A stretch of DNA of 12,315 nucleotides from JAYRWD01 sp041918255 (GCA_041918255.1 JAYRWD010000010.1:1-12315); one strand, 5' to 3'; counted from the stretch's first letter, positions 1 through 7,172 are shown. Notes: generated by a model not told the origin, from the sequence alone. Translations and numbers: made by a program.

Positions 1-1
1 A

Positions 2-67
2 AATAATATTCGTGAATATATACGGAGCAATCCTCTGAATTGGTCTTTAGATAGAAATAACAAATAG
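2..67 (+). CDS. C-terminal end of a probable REP-associated (IS200-like) tyrosine transposase, partial
   Basis: Only the last 21 codons and the TAG stop (65-67) lie in the window; the gene begins upstream. The translated tail has the pattern R-E-Y-I-x-x-N-P-x-x-W-x-x-D-x-N. I recognise this as the usual C-terminal signature of Y1-type (IS200/TnpA-REP) single-strand transposases common in CPR genomes. These enzymes use one catalytic tyrosine and a HUH motif, both of which would be outside the window, so catalytic competence cannot be judged. A REP-like palindrome at 4990-5030 would be the kind of element such a protein acts on. The fragment is very short, so the family call rests on one motif. 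Confidence 0.5.
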   Translation, partial: NNIREYIRSNPLNWSLDRNNK

Positions 68-97
68 GGCCAGTATTATTGATTCGCCTAATTCAGA

Positions 98-116
98 AAC
101 AAGGCAGAAACTTGTT
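98..116. other. Small hairpin between convergent genes
   Basis: A 6-bp perfect inverted repeat (AACAAG at 98-103, CTTGTT at 111-116) with a 7-nt loop lies between the stop of the partial transposase and the stop of the DUF167 gene, which converge here. The sequence after it is T-rich but interrupted (AGATTTATAGATATTTT), so it could be a weak terminator for the rightward gene. It may also be chance in AT-rich DNA. Confidence 0.25.
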
Positions 117-132
117 AGATTTATAGATATTT

Positions 133-357
133 TCAAGCAGCCACATCGAGAATTTTTAATTTATTGTGAAAACCGGAGATTATTTTGATTTGGCTTTGCC
201 GAATCCTAAAATATTTTGCAAACATGCGAATTATTTCTCGGTTTGCTTTTTCTCCCTCTGACAAAGCTTTTACGAGAATAATGTATGAATTGTTTACCGG
301 GTCATATTCGATCTTATTTTCTTTGGAACGTGCTTTAACCCTTATTGTTATTCGCAT
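133..357 (-). CDS. DUF167 / YggU-like small protein
   Basis: This 74-residue protein matches the DUF167 (YggU) pattern: a short N-terminal strand rich in alternating I/V and basic residues (about 1-10), a central strand (IILVKAL), the helix-start signature G-E-K-A-N followed by an amphipathic helix (about 36-50), and a C-terminal I-x-S-G-x-x-x-K-L-K-I strand (about 58-70). The biochemical role of this family is not settled; members are small soluble alpha/beta proteins. It is shorter than typical homologues (about 95-100 residues), and its C-terminus ends soon after the last core strand. It is divergent from the ASCH gene, with about 97 bp between the two starts. No Shine-Dalgarno sequence precedes the ATG. 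TGA is its stop codon, which argues against TGA recoding in this genome. Confidence 0.75.
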   Translation of the reverse strand: MRITIRVKARSKENKIEYDPVNNSYIILVKALSEGEKANREIIRMFAKYFRIRQSQIKIISGFHNKLKILDVAA

Positions 358-405
358 TGTTATCTAGGAATAAATTCAATGGCATATACTCTTCGACGGA
401 TAATA

Positions 406-411
406 TATAAT
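406..411 (+). promoter_or_regulatory. Candidate -10 element for the ASCH gene
   Basis: A perfect TATAAT lies 43 bp before the ATG at 455, predicting a start near 418 and a leader of roughly 37 nt. I see no good -35 hexamer at the expected distance, and the surroundings are AT-rich, so this is only a candidate. Confidence 0.3.
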
Positions 412-454
412 ACCCTAGAGACTAGAAATAATTAAAGACTATCATCATACAAGC

Positions 455-895
455 ATGATCCACATTGCCATTATGAAAAAGTCATGGTGCTTGGTAGATA
501 AGATTCTCGCTGGCGAGAAAACAGTCGAGAGCAGATGGTACAAGAATAAATCTAGGCCATGGAATCAGGTCAGGGCAGGGGACATGATGTATTTCAAAAA
601 TTCCGGAGAGCCAGTAAGCGCGAAGGCAACTGTGACAAAAGTTAAGCAGTATGAAAATTTAACCAGAGCCAATATAAAAGAGTTATTGGCGAAATATGGA
701 GAGAGTGATCTTGGGACAAAGGATATCAAACAAGAGATTCGAGATTACGTGAGTGGTAAAAAATACGCGATTTTCGTTCACTTCAAAAACCCCGAAAAAA
801 TTAAACCTTTTCAAATTCATAAAGAGGTATTTGGCAATATGTCAGCGTGGCTGTGCGTTGAAGATATTGGAAAACTTGAAAAAAATGATTTCTAA
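455..895 (+). CDS. ASCH domain (PUA-like) protein
   Basis: This 146-residue protein is a single ASCH domain. The diagnostic G-x-K-x-x-E-x-R motif is present at residues 20-27 (G20, K22, E25, R27), followed by a P-W pair (35-36) and a G-D turn (42-43) leading into Y-F-K-x-S-G-x-P-V (46-54), which is typical of the beta-barrel of this fold. ASCH domains are PUA-related and are thought to bind RNA or modified nucleosides; some small members are nucleoside amidohydrolases, but the substrate here cannot be told. The first ATG is chosen because the preceding IHIAI strand fits the family N-terminus; an internal ATG at residue 7 is the alternative. The gene stands alone, 37 bp before the deacetylase pair, which has its own promoter candidate. 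No Shine-Dalgarno site is visible. Confidence 0.8.
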   Translation: MIHIAIMKKSWCLVDKILAGEKTVESRWYKNKSRPWNQVRAGDMMYFKNSGEPVSAKATVTKVKQYENLTRANIKELLAKYGESDLGTKDIKQEIRDYVSGKKYAIFVHFKNPEKIKPFQIHKEVFGNMSAWLCVEDIGKLEKNDF

Positions 896-920
896 TGATC
901 GGTGGGTTTAGCATTTCTTG

Positions 921-926
921 TATAAT
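921..926 (+). promoter_or_regulatory. -10 element positioned for a leaderless mRNA
   Basis: A perfect TATAAT ends 7 nt before the ATG at 933, so the predicted transcription start coincides with the A of the start codon. No Shine-Dalgarno sequence exists, and the TTG at 918 overlaps the upstream edge of the promoter, so it is unlikely to be the true start. A convincing -35 is not visible. Confidence 0.5.
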
Positions 927-932
927 ACAAGT

Positions 933-1709
933 ATGTTCAACATATTTAATTCCAAAAAACTGGTTGTCGTTGCAGATGACATGGGATTATGTTCCTCTGT
1001 CAATAACGGTATTATGTATTCTTATGCAGAAGGATTCGTAACCGAAATTTCCCTTATGCTAAATTCACAAGCTACAAATGAAGCGGTTCAAATGATAAGG
1101 GACAGAAATATTCAAAGTGTTGGTATTCATTTAAATTTAAATAATTTAAAAGGCGGACATCATATTAGTTATAACGAGTATAAGAAGATTCTTGCGGAGA
1201 CAGACGAAGAGCAATTAATCGATGCAATCAGCAACGAACTTTCTGAGTTTGAAAATAAACTGAATAGAGTACCTTCGCATATAGCTCCACATCAGGGATT
1301 ACACGGAGACTTACGTATCTTGAATTATCTAATAACTTACGCTAAAGAGAAAAATATCCCAATACGGATACCGAGAACCGCCTTGGCAGGTGACATAAAA
1401 GGCGAAAACTACACAGCTGAAATTTTATTAAAGCGGAACAAAATACTTCAAACAGATTATATTTTTAACGAAATAACCGGTTCGGATATCAAAAAGGTAA
1501 AGGGAAATATTTTACAAAATCTCAGAGGCGTTGATAGCAGAAAATCAGCCGAGCTGTTCTTGCATCCTGGATTTGTTGATAAAGAATTAATTGAACTATC
1601 TTCCCTTACCTATGAGCGTGCTAGGGACATTGCAATCCTAACAGATAGGGATTTTTTCCTACAAATTAAAAAGATAGGGTTTAAACTTGTAAACTATTCA
1701 CGAATATGA
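933..1709 (+). CDS. YdjC/ChbG-family carbohydrate deacetylase, catalytic residues intact
   Basis: This 258-residue protein belongs to the YdjC (ChbG/HpnK) family of metal-dependent deacetylases, which remove acetyl groups from N-acetylated sugars. The catalytic signature A-D-D-M-G lies at residues 14-18 (D15, D16), the metal-site G-I-H-L-N-L-N at 64-70 (H66), the histidine cluster H116/H120/H124, and the late L-H-P-G-F motif with H211 at 210-214. It lacks the G-x-P-L-S ... L-V-D segment that usually follows the H66 motif, which may alter substrate recognition. I chose the ATG at 933 over a TTG at 918 because a TATAAT box occupies 921-926 and would give a leaderless message. Its TGA stop overlaps the next ATG by 4 nt, so the two paralogues are probably translated together. 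The substrate is unknown; cell-surface or scavenged amino-sugars are plausible. Confidence 0.85.
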   Translation: MFNIFNSKKLVVVADDMGLCSSVNNGIMYSYAEGFVTEISLMLNSQATNEAVQMIRDRNIQSVGIHLNLNNLKGGHHISYNEYKKILAETDEEQLIDAISNELSEFENKLNRVPSHIAPHQGLHGDLRILNYLITYAKEKNIPIRIPRTALAGDIKGENYTAEILLKRNKILQTDYIFNEITGSDIKKVKGNILQNLRGVDSRKSAELFLHPGFVDKELIELSSLTYERARDIAILTDRDFFLQIKKIGFKLVNYSRI

Positions 1710-2515
1710 AGAAAAAACTCATAGTCACTGCAATTGATTTTGGCTTATGCGATTCGGTAAATGAGGGAATATTGTGGTGTTTGAATCACAAAAACAATAT
1801 CATTACCAACTTGGCGCTGATTCCAAATGCTTTGGCAAGTCAAGACGCTGTTGATAAAGTAAAAGGATCAGATTTAGAAATATCCCTGAATACGACTTTT
1901 ACAACGGGTAGACCTTTAAGTCCGGATGTTAGCTCGTTAGTTGACAATCAAGGAAATTTTCTAAAAGTAAATACTGATAATTGGGATTTTTCAGCTTTAG
2001 GACAATACGAAAAAGCGGATCTAAAAGTTGAATTGGATGCGCAATGGGATTGGTTTATTAAGCAATTTGGTAAAAAACCTGGGGCATTGCTTAGTAGAAA
2101 AAATGAATTTGCCGATCCATTATTACTTGAGTTATTTGTAAATAAGGCAAGGGAGGAGAATGTTCCGGTTAGGACTCCAGTTTGGAGGTGGCAAACGAAT
2201 TATTCCGCGCAATCTTATGTCAACCAAAGTAAAGTAAAATCAACCACGGGCGTTTTTGTTGGGATTTTAGATTGGAATGAAAAATTTGGTTATGATCTTG
2301 AAAAGGACCTTGAAAGGCTAGTGCATGATATTAGCGATTCCCCGGGAGAATATTCTGAATTATTGGTATATCCAGGTTTTGTTGATAGGACTTTATTTAA
2401 AGAGAGCTCTGTAAATTGGCAAAGGGGGCAATTTTTGAAGGTTATGCAAAAGGGAGAATTTACGAAAGCTATCAAAGATAACTTTGAATTAATATCGTTT
2501 AAGGATATAAAATAG
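1706..2515 (+). CDS. YdjC/ChbG-like paralogue with metal-site histidines lost (probable pseudoenzyme)
   Basis: This 269-residue protein is homologous over its whole length to the preceding gene (A-x-D-x-G-L-C near the N-terminus, P-V-R-T-P / P-I-R-I-P mid-protein, Y-P-G-F-V-D / H-P-G-F-V-D near the end). The active site is gone: the first Asp of A-D-D is I10 (D11 kept), the H66 position is S60, the three clustered histidines align without gaps to A127, R131 and F135, and the late His is Y222. It does retain the G-R-P-L-S-P ... S-L-V-D-N-x-G segment (68-83) that its partner lacks. The reading frame is open at full length and coupled by an ATGA overlap, so it looks maintained rather than decayed. 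It may be a structural or regulatory subunit of the active paralogue; that is inference. Confidence 0.8.
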   Translation: MKKKLIVTAIDFGLCDSVNEGILWCLNHKNNIITNLALIPNALASQDAVDKVKGSDLEISLNTTFTTGRPLSPDVSSLVDNQGNFLKVNTDNWDFSALGQYEKADLKVELDAQWDWFIKQFGKKPGALLSRKNEFADPLLLELFVNKAREENVPVRTPVWRWQTNYSAQSYVNQSKVKSTTGVFVGILDWNEKFGYDLEKDLERLVHDISDSPGEYSELLVYPGFVDRTLFKESSVNWQRGQFLKVMQKGEFTKAIKDNFELISFKDIK

Positions 2516-2517
2516 CT

Positions 2518-2533
2518 CTAACATTGATGTTAG
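2518..2533. other. Hairpin after the deacetylase pair
   Basis: A 6-bp perfect stem (CTAACA/TGTTAG) with a TTGA loop lies 3 nt after the stop of the second deacetylase, in the 139-bp gap between convergent genes. It is not followed by a T-tract on either strand, so it is at best a weak terminator or mRNA-end structure. Confidence 0.3.
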
Positions 2534-2654
2534 CAAAAAGGGCCTGGCGTTATGGTAGTTTGGTTTTGGGTTGAATATATTAGTCAGTCTTTCTCAGATT
2601 ATTCTGCTGTCAATTTAACTCGTAATTTTTTTATTGGCGCTTGAATAATTTGCC

Positions 2655-3599
2655 CTACTCGTGCTCTTGTGAGGTTAAATTTATTCGATATTCTTGCCCT
2701 CCACTGAATTCTAAACTCTTCGCCGCGACCATAGATCCAAACTCGCAGGCTTTTGCAATCTTTAATCCTTTTAATAACCCATGAATCAGTCCGGCTCGGT
2801 AAGCGTCACCGGCTCCTGTCGTTTCAATTATATGTTTAGGAATAAATGGTTTTATAAATTTCTTTCCTTTTGATGTGTAGACAATGCTTCCTTTCTCGCC
2901 TTTTGTCTCGATCACAAATTTTATCCCTTTCCTCAATAAATCTTGTATGGAATATTTTAGGAGAAATTTTAGCTGTTTTATCTCTGTTTCGTTTCCAATG
3001 AAAATGTCAGATAAGTTGATTGTTTTTTCGAGAAGCGCTCTATCGTACATGATTGATAAAATTTGGCCGGGATCAAAAATAATCGTAGCAGAGTGGTTAT
3101 GTTTTCTAAACTCGGTAATATGATTCAGGATACTTTTTCCAGTGCCTGCTGAGAAAATCGCGATTTTTACCTCCGTCATTTCTTTTGGGCTTAATGTGGA
3201 TGAAAGCGCTGTATTTTCGATGGGAGAGTAAGCGTTTGGCTGCCAAACGCCGATTTGTTGTCGTTTCTCGTCCGACATAGAATAGAAACTAGCTGACCAA
3301 TCGCTTTTATTTATCTTCACTTTACAATTTACGCCAACTTTTGATAAGTGTTTAGCGTAATCTTGAGAAAAGTCTTTCCCAGCAAGTGAAAATAAAAATG
3401 GATTGTCGCCCAGCACGCCCAGTCCATATGCGATGTTGCCACCCGTACCTCCGAAAAAGTGTTTTTTGTCCTTGGCCGTGAACATCATATTAATTGTATC
3501 TAATCGACCCTGTTTGATGATCAGCTCGTCCTCGATTCGGCCATGGATGTCAAAGATAATATCGAAACCGATTGAGCCTACAACTAATACTTGTGACAT
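2655..3599 (-). CDS. PfkB-family kinase, probable adenosine/nucleoside kinase
   Basis: This 314-residue protein is a ribokinase-fold (PfkB) kinase. It has the N-terminal G-S-I-G-F-D substrate strand (8-13), the G-G-T-G-G-N loop (50-55) of PfkB signature 1, F-D-P-G-Q (175-179), N-E-T-E (203-206), the T-K-G-E-K-G-S ATP-site strand (232-238), and signature 2, T-T-G-A-G-D-A-Y (260-267), with D265 as the expected catalytic base. The sugar or nucleoside substrate cannot be proved from sequence. It starts 23 bp after ahcY on the same strand, and AhcY releases adenosine, so adenosine kinase (adenosine to AMP) is the best guess; the N-terminal pattern also resembles archaeal nucleoside kinases. No Shine-Dalgarno site is seen before the ATG. 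Confidence 0.8.
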   Translation of the reverse strand: MSQVLVVGSIGFDIIFDIHGRIEDELIIKQGRLDTINMMFTAKDKKHFFGGTGGNIAYGLGVLGDNPFLFSLAGKDFSQDYAKHLSKVGVNCKVKINKSDWSASFYSMSDEKRQQIGVWQPNAYSPIENTALSSTLSPKEMTEVKIAIFSAGTGKSILNHITEFRKHNHSATIIFDPGQILSIMYDRALLEKTINLSDIFIGNETEIKQLKFLLKYSIQDLLRKGIKFVIETKGEKGSIVYTSKGKKFIKPFIPKHIIETTGAGDAYRAGLIHGLLKGLKIAKACEFGSMVAAKSLEFSGGQEYRINLTSQEHE

Positions 3600-3622
3600 A
3601 GTTTAATCTATGAAAGAAAATT

Positions 3623-4879
3623 TTACGTCCCTTCCTCCCAACTTGCTAAATATTTCTTCTGTTCCGGAGTTAATTTGTCGAATATTACTCCTAATGACGC
3701 AAGCTTTAATTTCGCAATATTCTCGTCCACATCTTGAGGAATTACATAAACTTGATTTTTCAATTTACCTCTATTTCGCAACATATATTCCGCGCCTAAT
3801 GCCTGATTCGCAAAGCTCATATCCATTACAGAGGCTGGATGTCCCTCGGCGCTTGCTAGATTGATCAACCGCCCATCCGCAAGCAGATAAATCTTTTTTC
3901 CATCACCGAGAGTAAATTCTTCCACAAACTCTCTAATTTTGCGTTTTGACTTCGCAAGTTCGTTTAGACTTACTTTATTAATTTCAACATCAAAGTGTCC
4001 GGAATTGCATACTATGCATCCATTCTTCATAAAACTAAAGTGCTTTTTATCAACTACGTTTATATCTCCGGTTAGAGTGCATACAAAATCAGCAGTTTTT
4101 ACCGCTTCAAGCATAGGCATTACACGAAATCCATCCATTACGGCCTCAAGAGCGCGTATGGGATCTACCTCTGTCACTATGACGTTTGCTCCTAGGCCGG
4201 AAGCTCTCATAGCAAGTCCTCTACCGCACCAGCCATATCCTGCAACCACGAAATTTGATCCGGCAAGTAGTCTGTTTGTAGCTCTTATAATCCCGTCAAT
4301 CGTACTTTGTCCGGTTCCATATCGATTGTCAAAGAAGTGTTTTGTCATCGCGTCATTTACGGCTAAAACTGGAAATTTAAGAGCTTTATCCTTTGCCATA
4401 GCTTTCAGACGTATTACCCCTGTTGTTGTTTCCTCCGTACCACCAAGTATTTCTGGAATTAGATTCTTTCTTCTTTTGTGAATTTCGGATACGAGATCCG
4501 CTCCATCATCCATAGTTAGATTTGGCTTGGTGTCCAACACTGCGTTCAAGTGTTTATAATAAGTTTTATTATCTTCTCCCTTGATCGCAAAAACTTGGAT
4601 TTTATGGTGTTTAACGAGCGAAGCAGCCACATCGTCTTGTGTAGATAGGGGATTTGACGCGCAAAGAGAAACATTCGCGCCTCCTGCTTTTAGCGTAATC
4701 ATGAGATTCGCAGTTTCTGTGGTTACGTGGAGACAAGCCCCCATTCGAAGTCCTTTGAAGGGCTTATCTTTTGCAAACCGTTCCTTAATGGAACGAAGTA
4801 CAGGCATGTCTTGTTCCGCCCATTCGATTCTAAGTTTTCCCTTCTCCGCTAATTTGATATCTTTTATGTCGTAATTCAT
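3623..4879 (-). CDS. ahcY: S-adenosyl-L-homocysteine hydrolase
   Basis: AhcY reversibly hydrolyses S-adenosylhomocysteine to adenosine and homocysteine, removing the product inhibitor of SAM-dependent methyltransferases. With the ATG at 4879 the protein has 418 residues, the length of the compact bacterial/archaeal form. Visible sites: H51 in C-L-H-V-T-T-E-T-A, D125 in M-D-D-G-A-D, E149/E150 in G-G-T-E-E-T-T-T-G, K180, D184 and N185 in the catalytic block, the NAD Rossmann loop G-Y-G-W-C-G-R-G (214-221), and H295 in N-S-G-H-F-D. A longer frame extends 38 residues upstream to 4993, but that extension has no family similarity and crosses the extended -10 candidate, so 4879 is preferred. It is the first gene of a two-gene unit with the PfkB kinase. 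Confidence 0.95.
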   Translation of the reverse strand: MNYDIKDIKLAEKGKLRIEWAEQDMPVLRSIKERFAKDKPFKGLRMGACLHVTTETANLMITLKAGGANVSLCASNPLSTQDDVAASLVKHHKIQVFAIKGEDNKTYYKHLNAVLDTKPNLTMDDGADLVSEIHKRRKNLIPEILGGTEETTTGVIRLKAMAKDKALKFPVLAVNDAMTKHFFDNRYGTGQSTIDGIIRATNRLLAGSNFVVAGYGWCGRGLAMRASGLGANVIVTEVDPIRALEAVMDGFRVMPMLEAVKTADFVCTLTGDINVVDKKHFSFMKNGCIVCNSGHFDVEINKVSLNELAKSKRKIREFVEEFTLGDGKKIYLLADGRLINLASAEGHPASVMDMSFANQALGAEYMLRNRGKLKNQVYVIPQDVDENIAKLKLASLGVIFDKLTPEQKKYLASWEEGT

Positions 4880-4910
4880 GATTAATAATCGTGATGAAAT
4901 ATGTGAATGT

Positions 4911-4919
4911 AGTATAGCA
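4911..4919 (-). promoter_or_regulatory. Extended -10 promoter for ahcY
   Basis: Read on the minus strand this is TGCTATACT, an extended -10 (TGn followed by TATACT). It predicts a start near 4904 and a leader of about 25 nt before the ahcY ATG. No good -35 is visible, which is tolerated by extended -10 promoters. Confidence 0.45.
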
Positions 4920-4989
4920 TTGATTGGATTGGGGGATAAGGGTTGTTTATATTTGGGTCCAGATTTGATTTTTGAACGGTTTGATAGAT

Positions 4990-5030
4990 TCATCCTTCGA
5001 CAGGCTCATCCTTCGACAGGCTCAGGATGA
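4990..5030. repeat. REP-like palindrome with a partial tandem duplication
   Basis: A 16-bp unit, TCATCCTTCGACAGGC, occurs twice head to tail (4990-5005 and 5006-5021). The second copy continues into CTCAGGATGA-type sequence, giving a 25-nt imperfect palindrome at 5006-5030: 7-bp perfect arms TCATCCT / AGGATGA around an 11-nt centre. I recall near-identical palindromes scattered between genes in many unrelated bacterial genomes, including CPR. It lies between the divergent ahcY and RNase J genes and upstream of both promoter candidates. Confidence 0.75.
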
Positions 5031-5112
5031 CATATGGGATAGGTTTAGAGTATGTGGACTGAATTGAGGTAAAAAGACAAACTCTTTTGTTTTCCCTTAT
5101 TTCGCAGAATTA

Positions 5113-5121
5113 TGAGATAAT
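5113..5121 (+). promoter_or_regulatory. Extended -10 promoter candidate for RNase J
   Basis: TGAGATAAT has the TGn extension followed by a 5-of-6 match to TATAAT. It predicts a start near 5128 and a leader of about 35 nt with no Shine-Dalgarno site. A second AT-rich match (TATAAA at 5154-5159) lies only 3 nt from the ATG and is less likely. Confidence 0.4.
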
Positions 5122-5162
5122 ATACAGTTAAAACAAAGATTAAGTATTTTGAATATAAATTT

Positions 5163-6854
5163 ATGATTGTTACTAAGCCTCAAGGGTTGTCGAAGCCTAC
5201 GTTGAAAGTTATCCCAATTAGTGGATTGGAGTTTGTCGGAGCTAATTGCACAGCTATAGAATATGGCGAAACTTCAATAGTTATCGATGCAGGGCTTGGT
5301 TTTCCTTCGCTCGAACACCTAGGAGTAGACTTCATAATTCCAAATCTCAGCTATTTCAAAAAGAACGCAAAGCGTATCCAAGCTCTGGTCATTACACATG
5401 GACATTTGGATCATATCGGTGCCATACCATTTGTAATTGAGGCCATGGGTTTCCCGACAATTTATGCTTCGAAATTCGCGTCATATTTAATAAAAGCCAA
5501 GCTAAGAGAGGATTTCCCTGAAGTTGAGTCTAAAATTCGAATCAATTTAATTGATGAAAATTCCGCGCTGCAATTTGGCCAGTTAAAAGTTGAATTTTTT
5601 AGAGTTAACCATAGCATTCCAGAATCAATGGGAGTTATTTTGAAGACACCCGCCGGAAATATAGTACATACCGGCGATTTTAAGTTTGATAATGCACCGA
5701 TTAACGAGCCTCCAGCGGATTACGCGAAAATTGCGCGCGCTGGTTCGGAAGGAGTATTGTGTCTACTATCTGACTCAACCAATAGCTACAAGGAAGGACA
5801 TTCGCTATCGGAAAGTGAGATTAGCCGAAGACTAGAAACGTTGCTAGCTGAACTGAAAGGTAGGGTGATAGTCGCAACATTCGGATCAATGGTAAATCGC
5901 ATCATGGAATTGCTTAAAATTGCTCTGAAATATAATCGAAAAGTTTTCGTCAGCGGTCACAGTATGAAAGTAGCGATTGAAATTGCTCGTCAAACTGGGT
6001 ATATCAATTTACCTGAGTCACTTTTTGTAAATGGAGCGCAGATAAAAAGCATTGCAGATAATCAGCTTATGATTTTAGCAACAGGTTCTCAAGGGGAACC
6101 AATAGCCGCGCTTGGTCGAATGGCTAGAAATGAACATAAAGAGGTAAAGATCCAAAAAGGAGATACAGTAATCATTTCCGCTTCAGTTATTCCCGGAAAC
6201 GGAGCATTAGTCCAAGAGATGATAGACAAATTGTCAAAGTACGGGGCAAATGTTTACCACAACGAAATAATGAACTTACATACCACAGGGCACGGACATA
6301 AAGAAGAACAAAAACTTATGATAAACCTTGTCCGGCCGAAGTTTTTCCTTCCAATTCATGGTTTTCGCTCGTTTCTGACCGAACACGCTAAAACAGCTCA
6401 GGAAGTTGGCATCAAATCAGAAAATATAATCATGGCGGATGATGGAGATATTGTCGTATTGGATTCTACGAACTGGAGAAAAGCAGGGAAATATATAGCG
6501 ACTCCAGTGAATGTGTCTGGTACTGGGGTTGGAGACGTCGGTAATATTGTGCTAGAAGACAGGCAGCAACTTGCAAGTTACGGGGTGGTTGCTTTCTCAG
6601 CAGTATGGGATTCGACGAATAAAAAATTAGCTCATAATCCTATGATACAGTCTAGGGGATTTGTCTTTGTGAAAGAGAGTCAGACTTTGATCGAAGGCGC
6701 GAGAAAAATTATTGCGGAGGGTATTCATCTTGGTCTTACGAAAGGAGAAACTATAATTAATACACGAGAGAAAATTACTCAGGATCTGAAGAAGTATTTT
6801 TACCAAAATACTGAACGCGAACCTGTAATTCTAGGGATGATTGATGTCTTGTAA
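5163..6854 (+). CDS. rnj: Ribonuclease J (metallo-beta-lactamase/beta-CASP)
   Basis: RNase J is a cytoplasmic 5'-3' exo/endoribonuclease that matures rRNA and degrades mRNA. The protein has 563 residues, close to the usual 555. The metallo-beta-lactamase core shows H-x-H-x-D-H at H79, H81, D83, H84, then H150 and D172 (T-G-D-F). The beta-CASP insert carries S-D-S-T-N, A-T-F-G-S and G-H-S-M-K. The last part of the active site is H373, H377, H379 (L-H-T-T-G-H-G-H) and H399 (P-I-H-G-F). The C-terminal ~110 residues match the RNase J-specific domain, ending in Y-x-x-T-x-R-x-P-x-I-L. The ATG at 5163 gives the normal short N-terminus before L-K-V-I-P-I-S-G. All metal ligands are present. Transcription should end at the strong hairpin 58 bp downstream. 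Confidence 0.95.
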   Translation: MIVTKPQGLSKPTLKVIPISGLEFVGANCTAIEYGETSIVIDAGLGFPSLEHLGVDFIIPNLSYFKKNAKRIQALVITHGHLDHIGAIPFVIEAMGFPTIYASKFASYLIKAKLREDFPEVESKIRINLIDENSALQFGQLKVEFFRVNHSIPESMGVILKTPAGNIVHTGDFKFDNAPINEPPADYAKIARAGSEGVLCLLSDSTNSYKEGHSLSESEISRRLETLLAELKGRVIVATFGSMVNRIMELLKIALKYNRKVFVSGHSMKVAIEIARQTGYINLPESLFVNGAQIKSIADNQLMILATGSQGEPIAALGRMARNEHKEVKIQKGDTVIISASVIPGNGALVQEMIDKLSKYGANVYHNEIMNLHTTGHGHKEEQKLMINLVRPKFFLPIHGFRSFLTEHAKTAQEVGIKSENIIMADDGDIVVLDSTNWRKAGKYIATPVNVSGTGVGDVGNIVLEDRQQLASYGVVAFSAVWDSTNKKLAHNPMIQSRGFVFVKESQTLIEGARKIIAEGIHLGLTKGETIINTREKITQDLKKYFYQNTEREPVILGMIDVL

Positions 6855-7052
6855 CCCTGAAGCCATAGAGGTGATCTCTTGGCGCACTTCTTCCAATTTA
6901 CAATCAGATAAAAAAAGACAGTCTGTTAGACTGTCTTTTTCATTTTGTGGCTGAAATTGAATGCTGTTTTCAAGATAGTCCATGATTTCCCACAATTTGA
7001 GACAAGAACTTAAAATCTTGTCGCAGAGTGTGTCTAACACAGCGGGTGACAT
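6831..7052 (-). CDS. Small helical ORF, possibly related to its neighbour at 7173-7400
   Basis: This 73-codon frame encodes a hydrophilic, helix-prone protein with four cysteines and no recognisable family. It could align with the next small gene: an acidic/basic-K-I/V start, S-C-x-x-L, then D-x-L-E-N, and later K-x-x-L-x-x-C-L. That suggests a shared fold, but the similarity is short. Two points count against it: its 3' end overlaps the RNase J gene by 24 bp antisense, and a perfect bidirectional terminator hairpin falls inside codons 38-47, which should stop its own transcription. A minus-strand TATAAT lies at 7078-7083, 26 bp upstream of the ATG. Either a real small gene or the remnant of one. 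Confidence 0.35.
   Translation of the reverse strand: MSPAVLDTLCDKILSSCLKLWEIMDYLENSIQFQPQNEKDSLTDCLFLSDCKLEEVRQEITSMASGLQDINHP
6912..6940. terminator. Perfect bidirectional intrinsic terminator
   Basis: A 13-bp perfect inverted repeat (AAAAAGACAGTCT at 6912-6924, AGACTGTCTTTTT at 6928-6940) closes on a 3-nt GTT loop, with the T-tract built into the 3' arm on both strands. It lies 58 nt past the RNase J stop and would end transcription from either direction. Confidence 0.85.
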
Positions 7053-7172
7053 GGATTATTGGGTCTAATATAAAATAATTATAGATGCTTCGAAATGGTC
7101 TTTGTTAAAGTCGAACACAGTTTTCGTTTTTATTTCGTTTCGATATTATTATTATATAATACATTAAATATT

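Noticed and set aside
918..932. TTG start adding five residues to the first deacetylase
   Set aside because: The TTG and following codons overlap the TATAAT at 921-926, and the ATG at 933 matches the family start and the predicted transcript start.
4880..4993. 38-residue N-terminal extension of ahcY
   Set aside because: It has no AhcY-family similarity, crosses the extended -10 candidate at 4911-4919, and runs up to the REP-like palindrome; the ATG at 4879 gives the normal family start.
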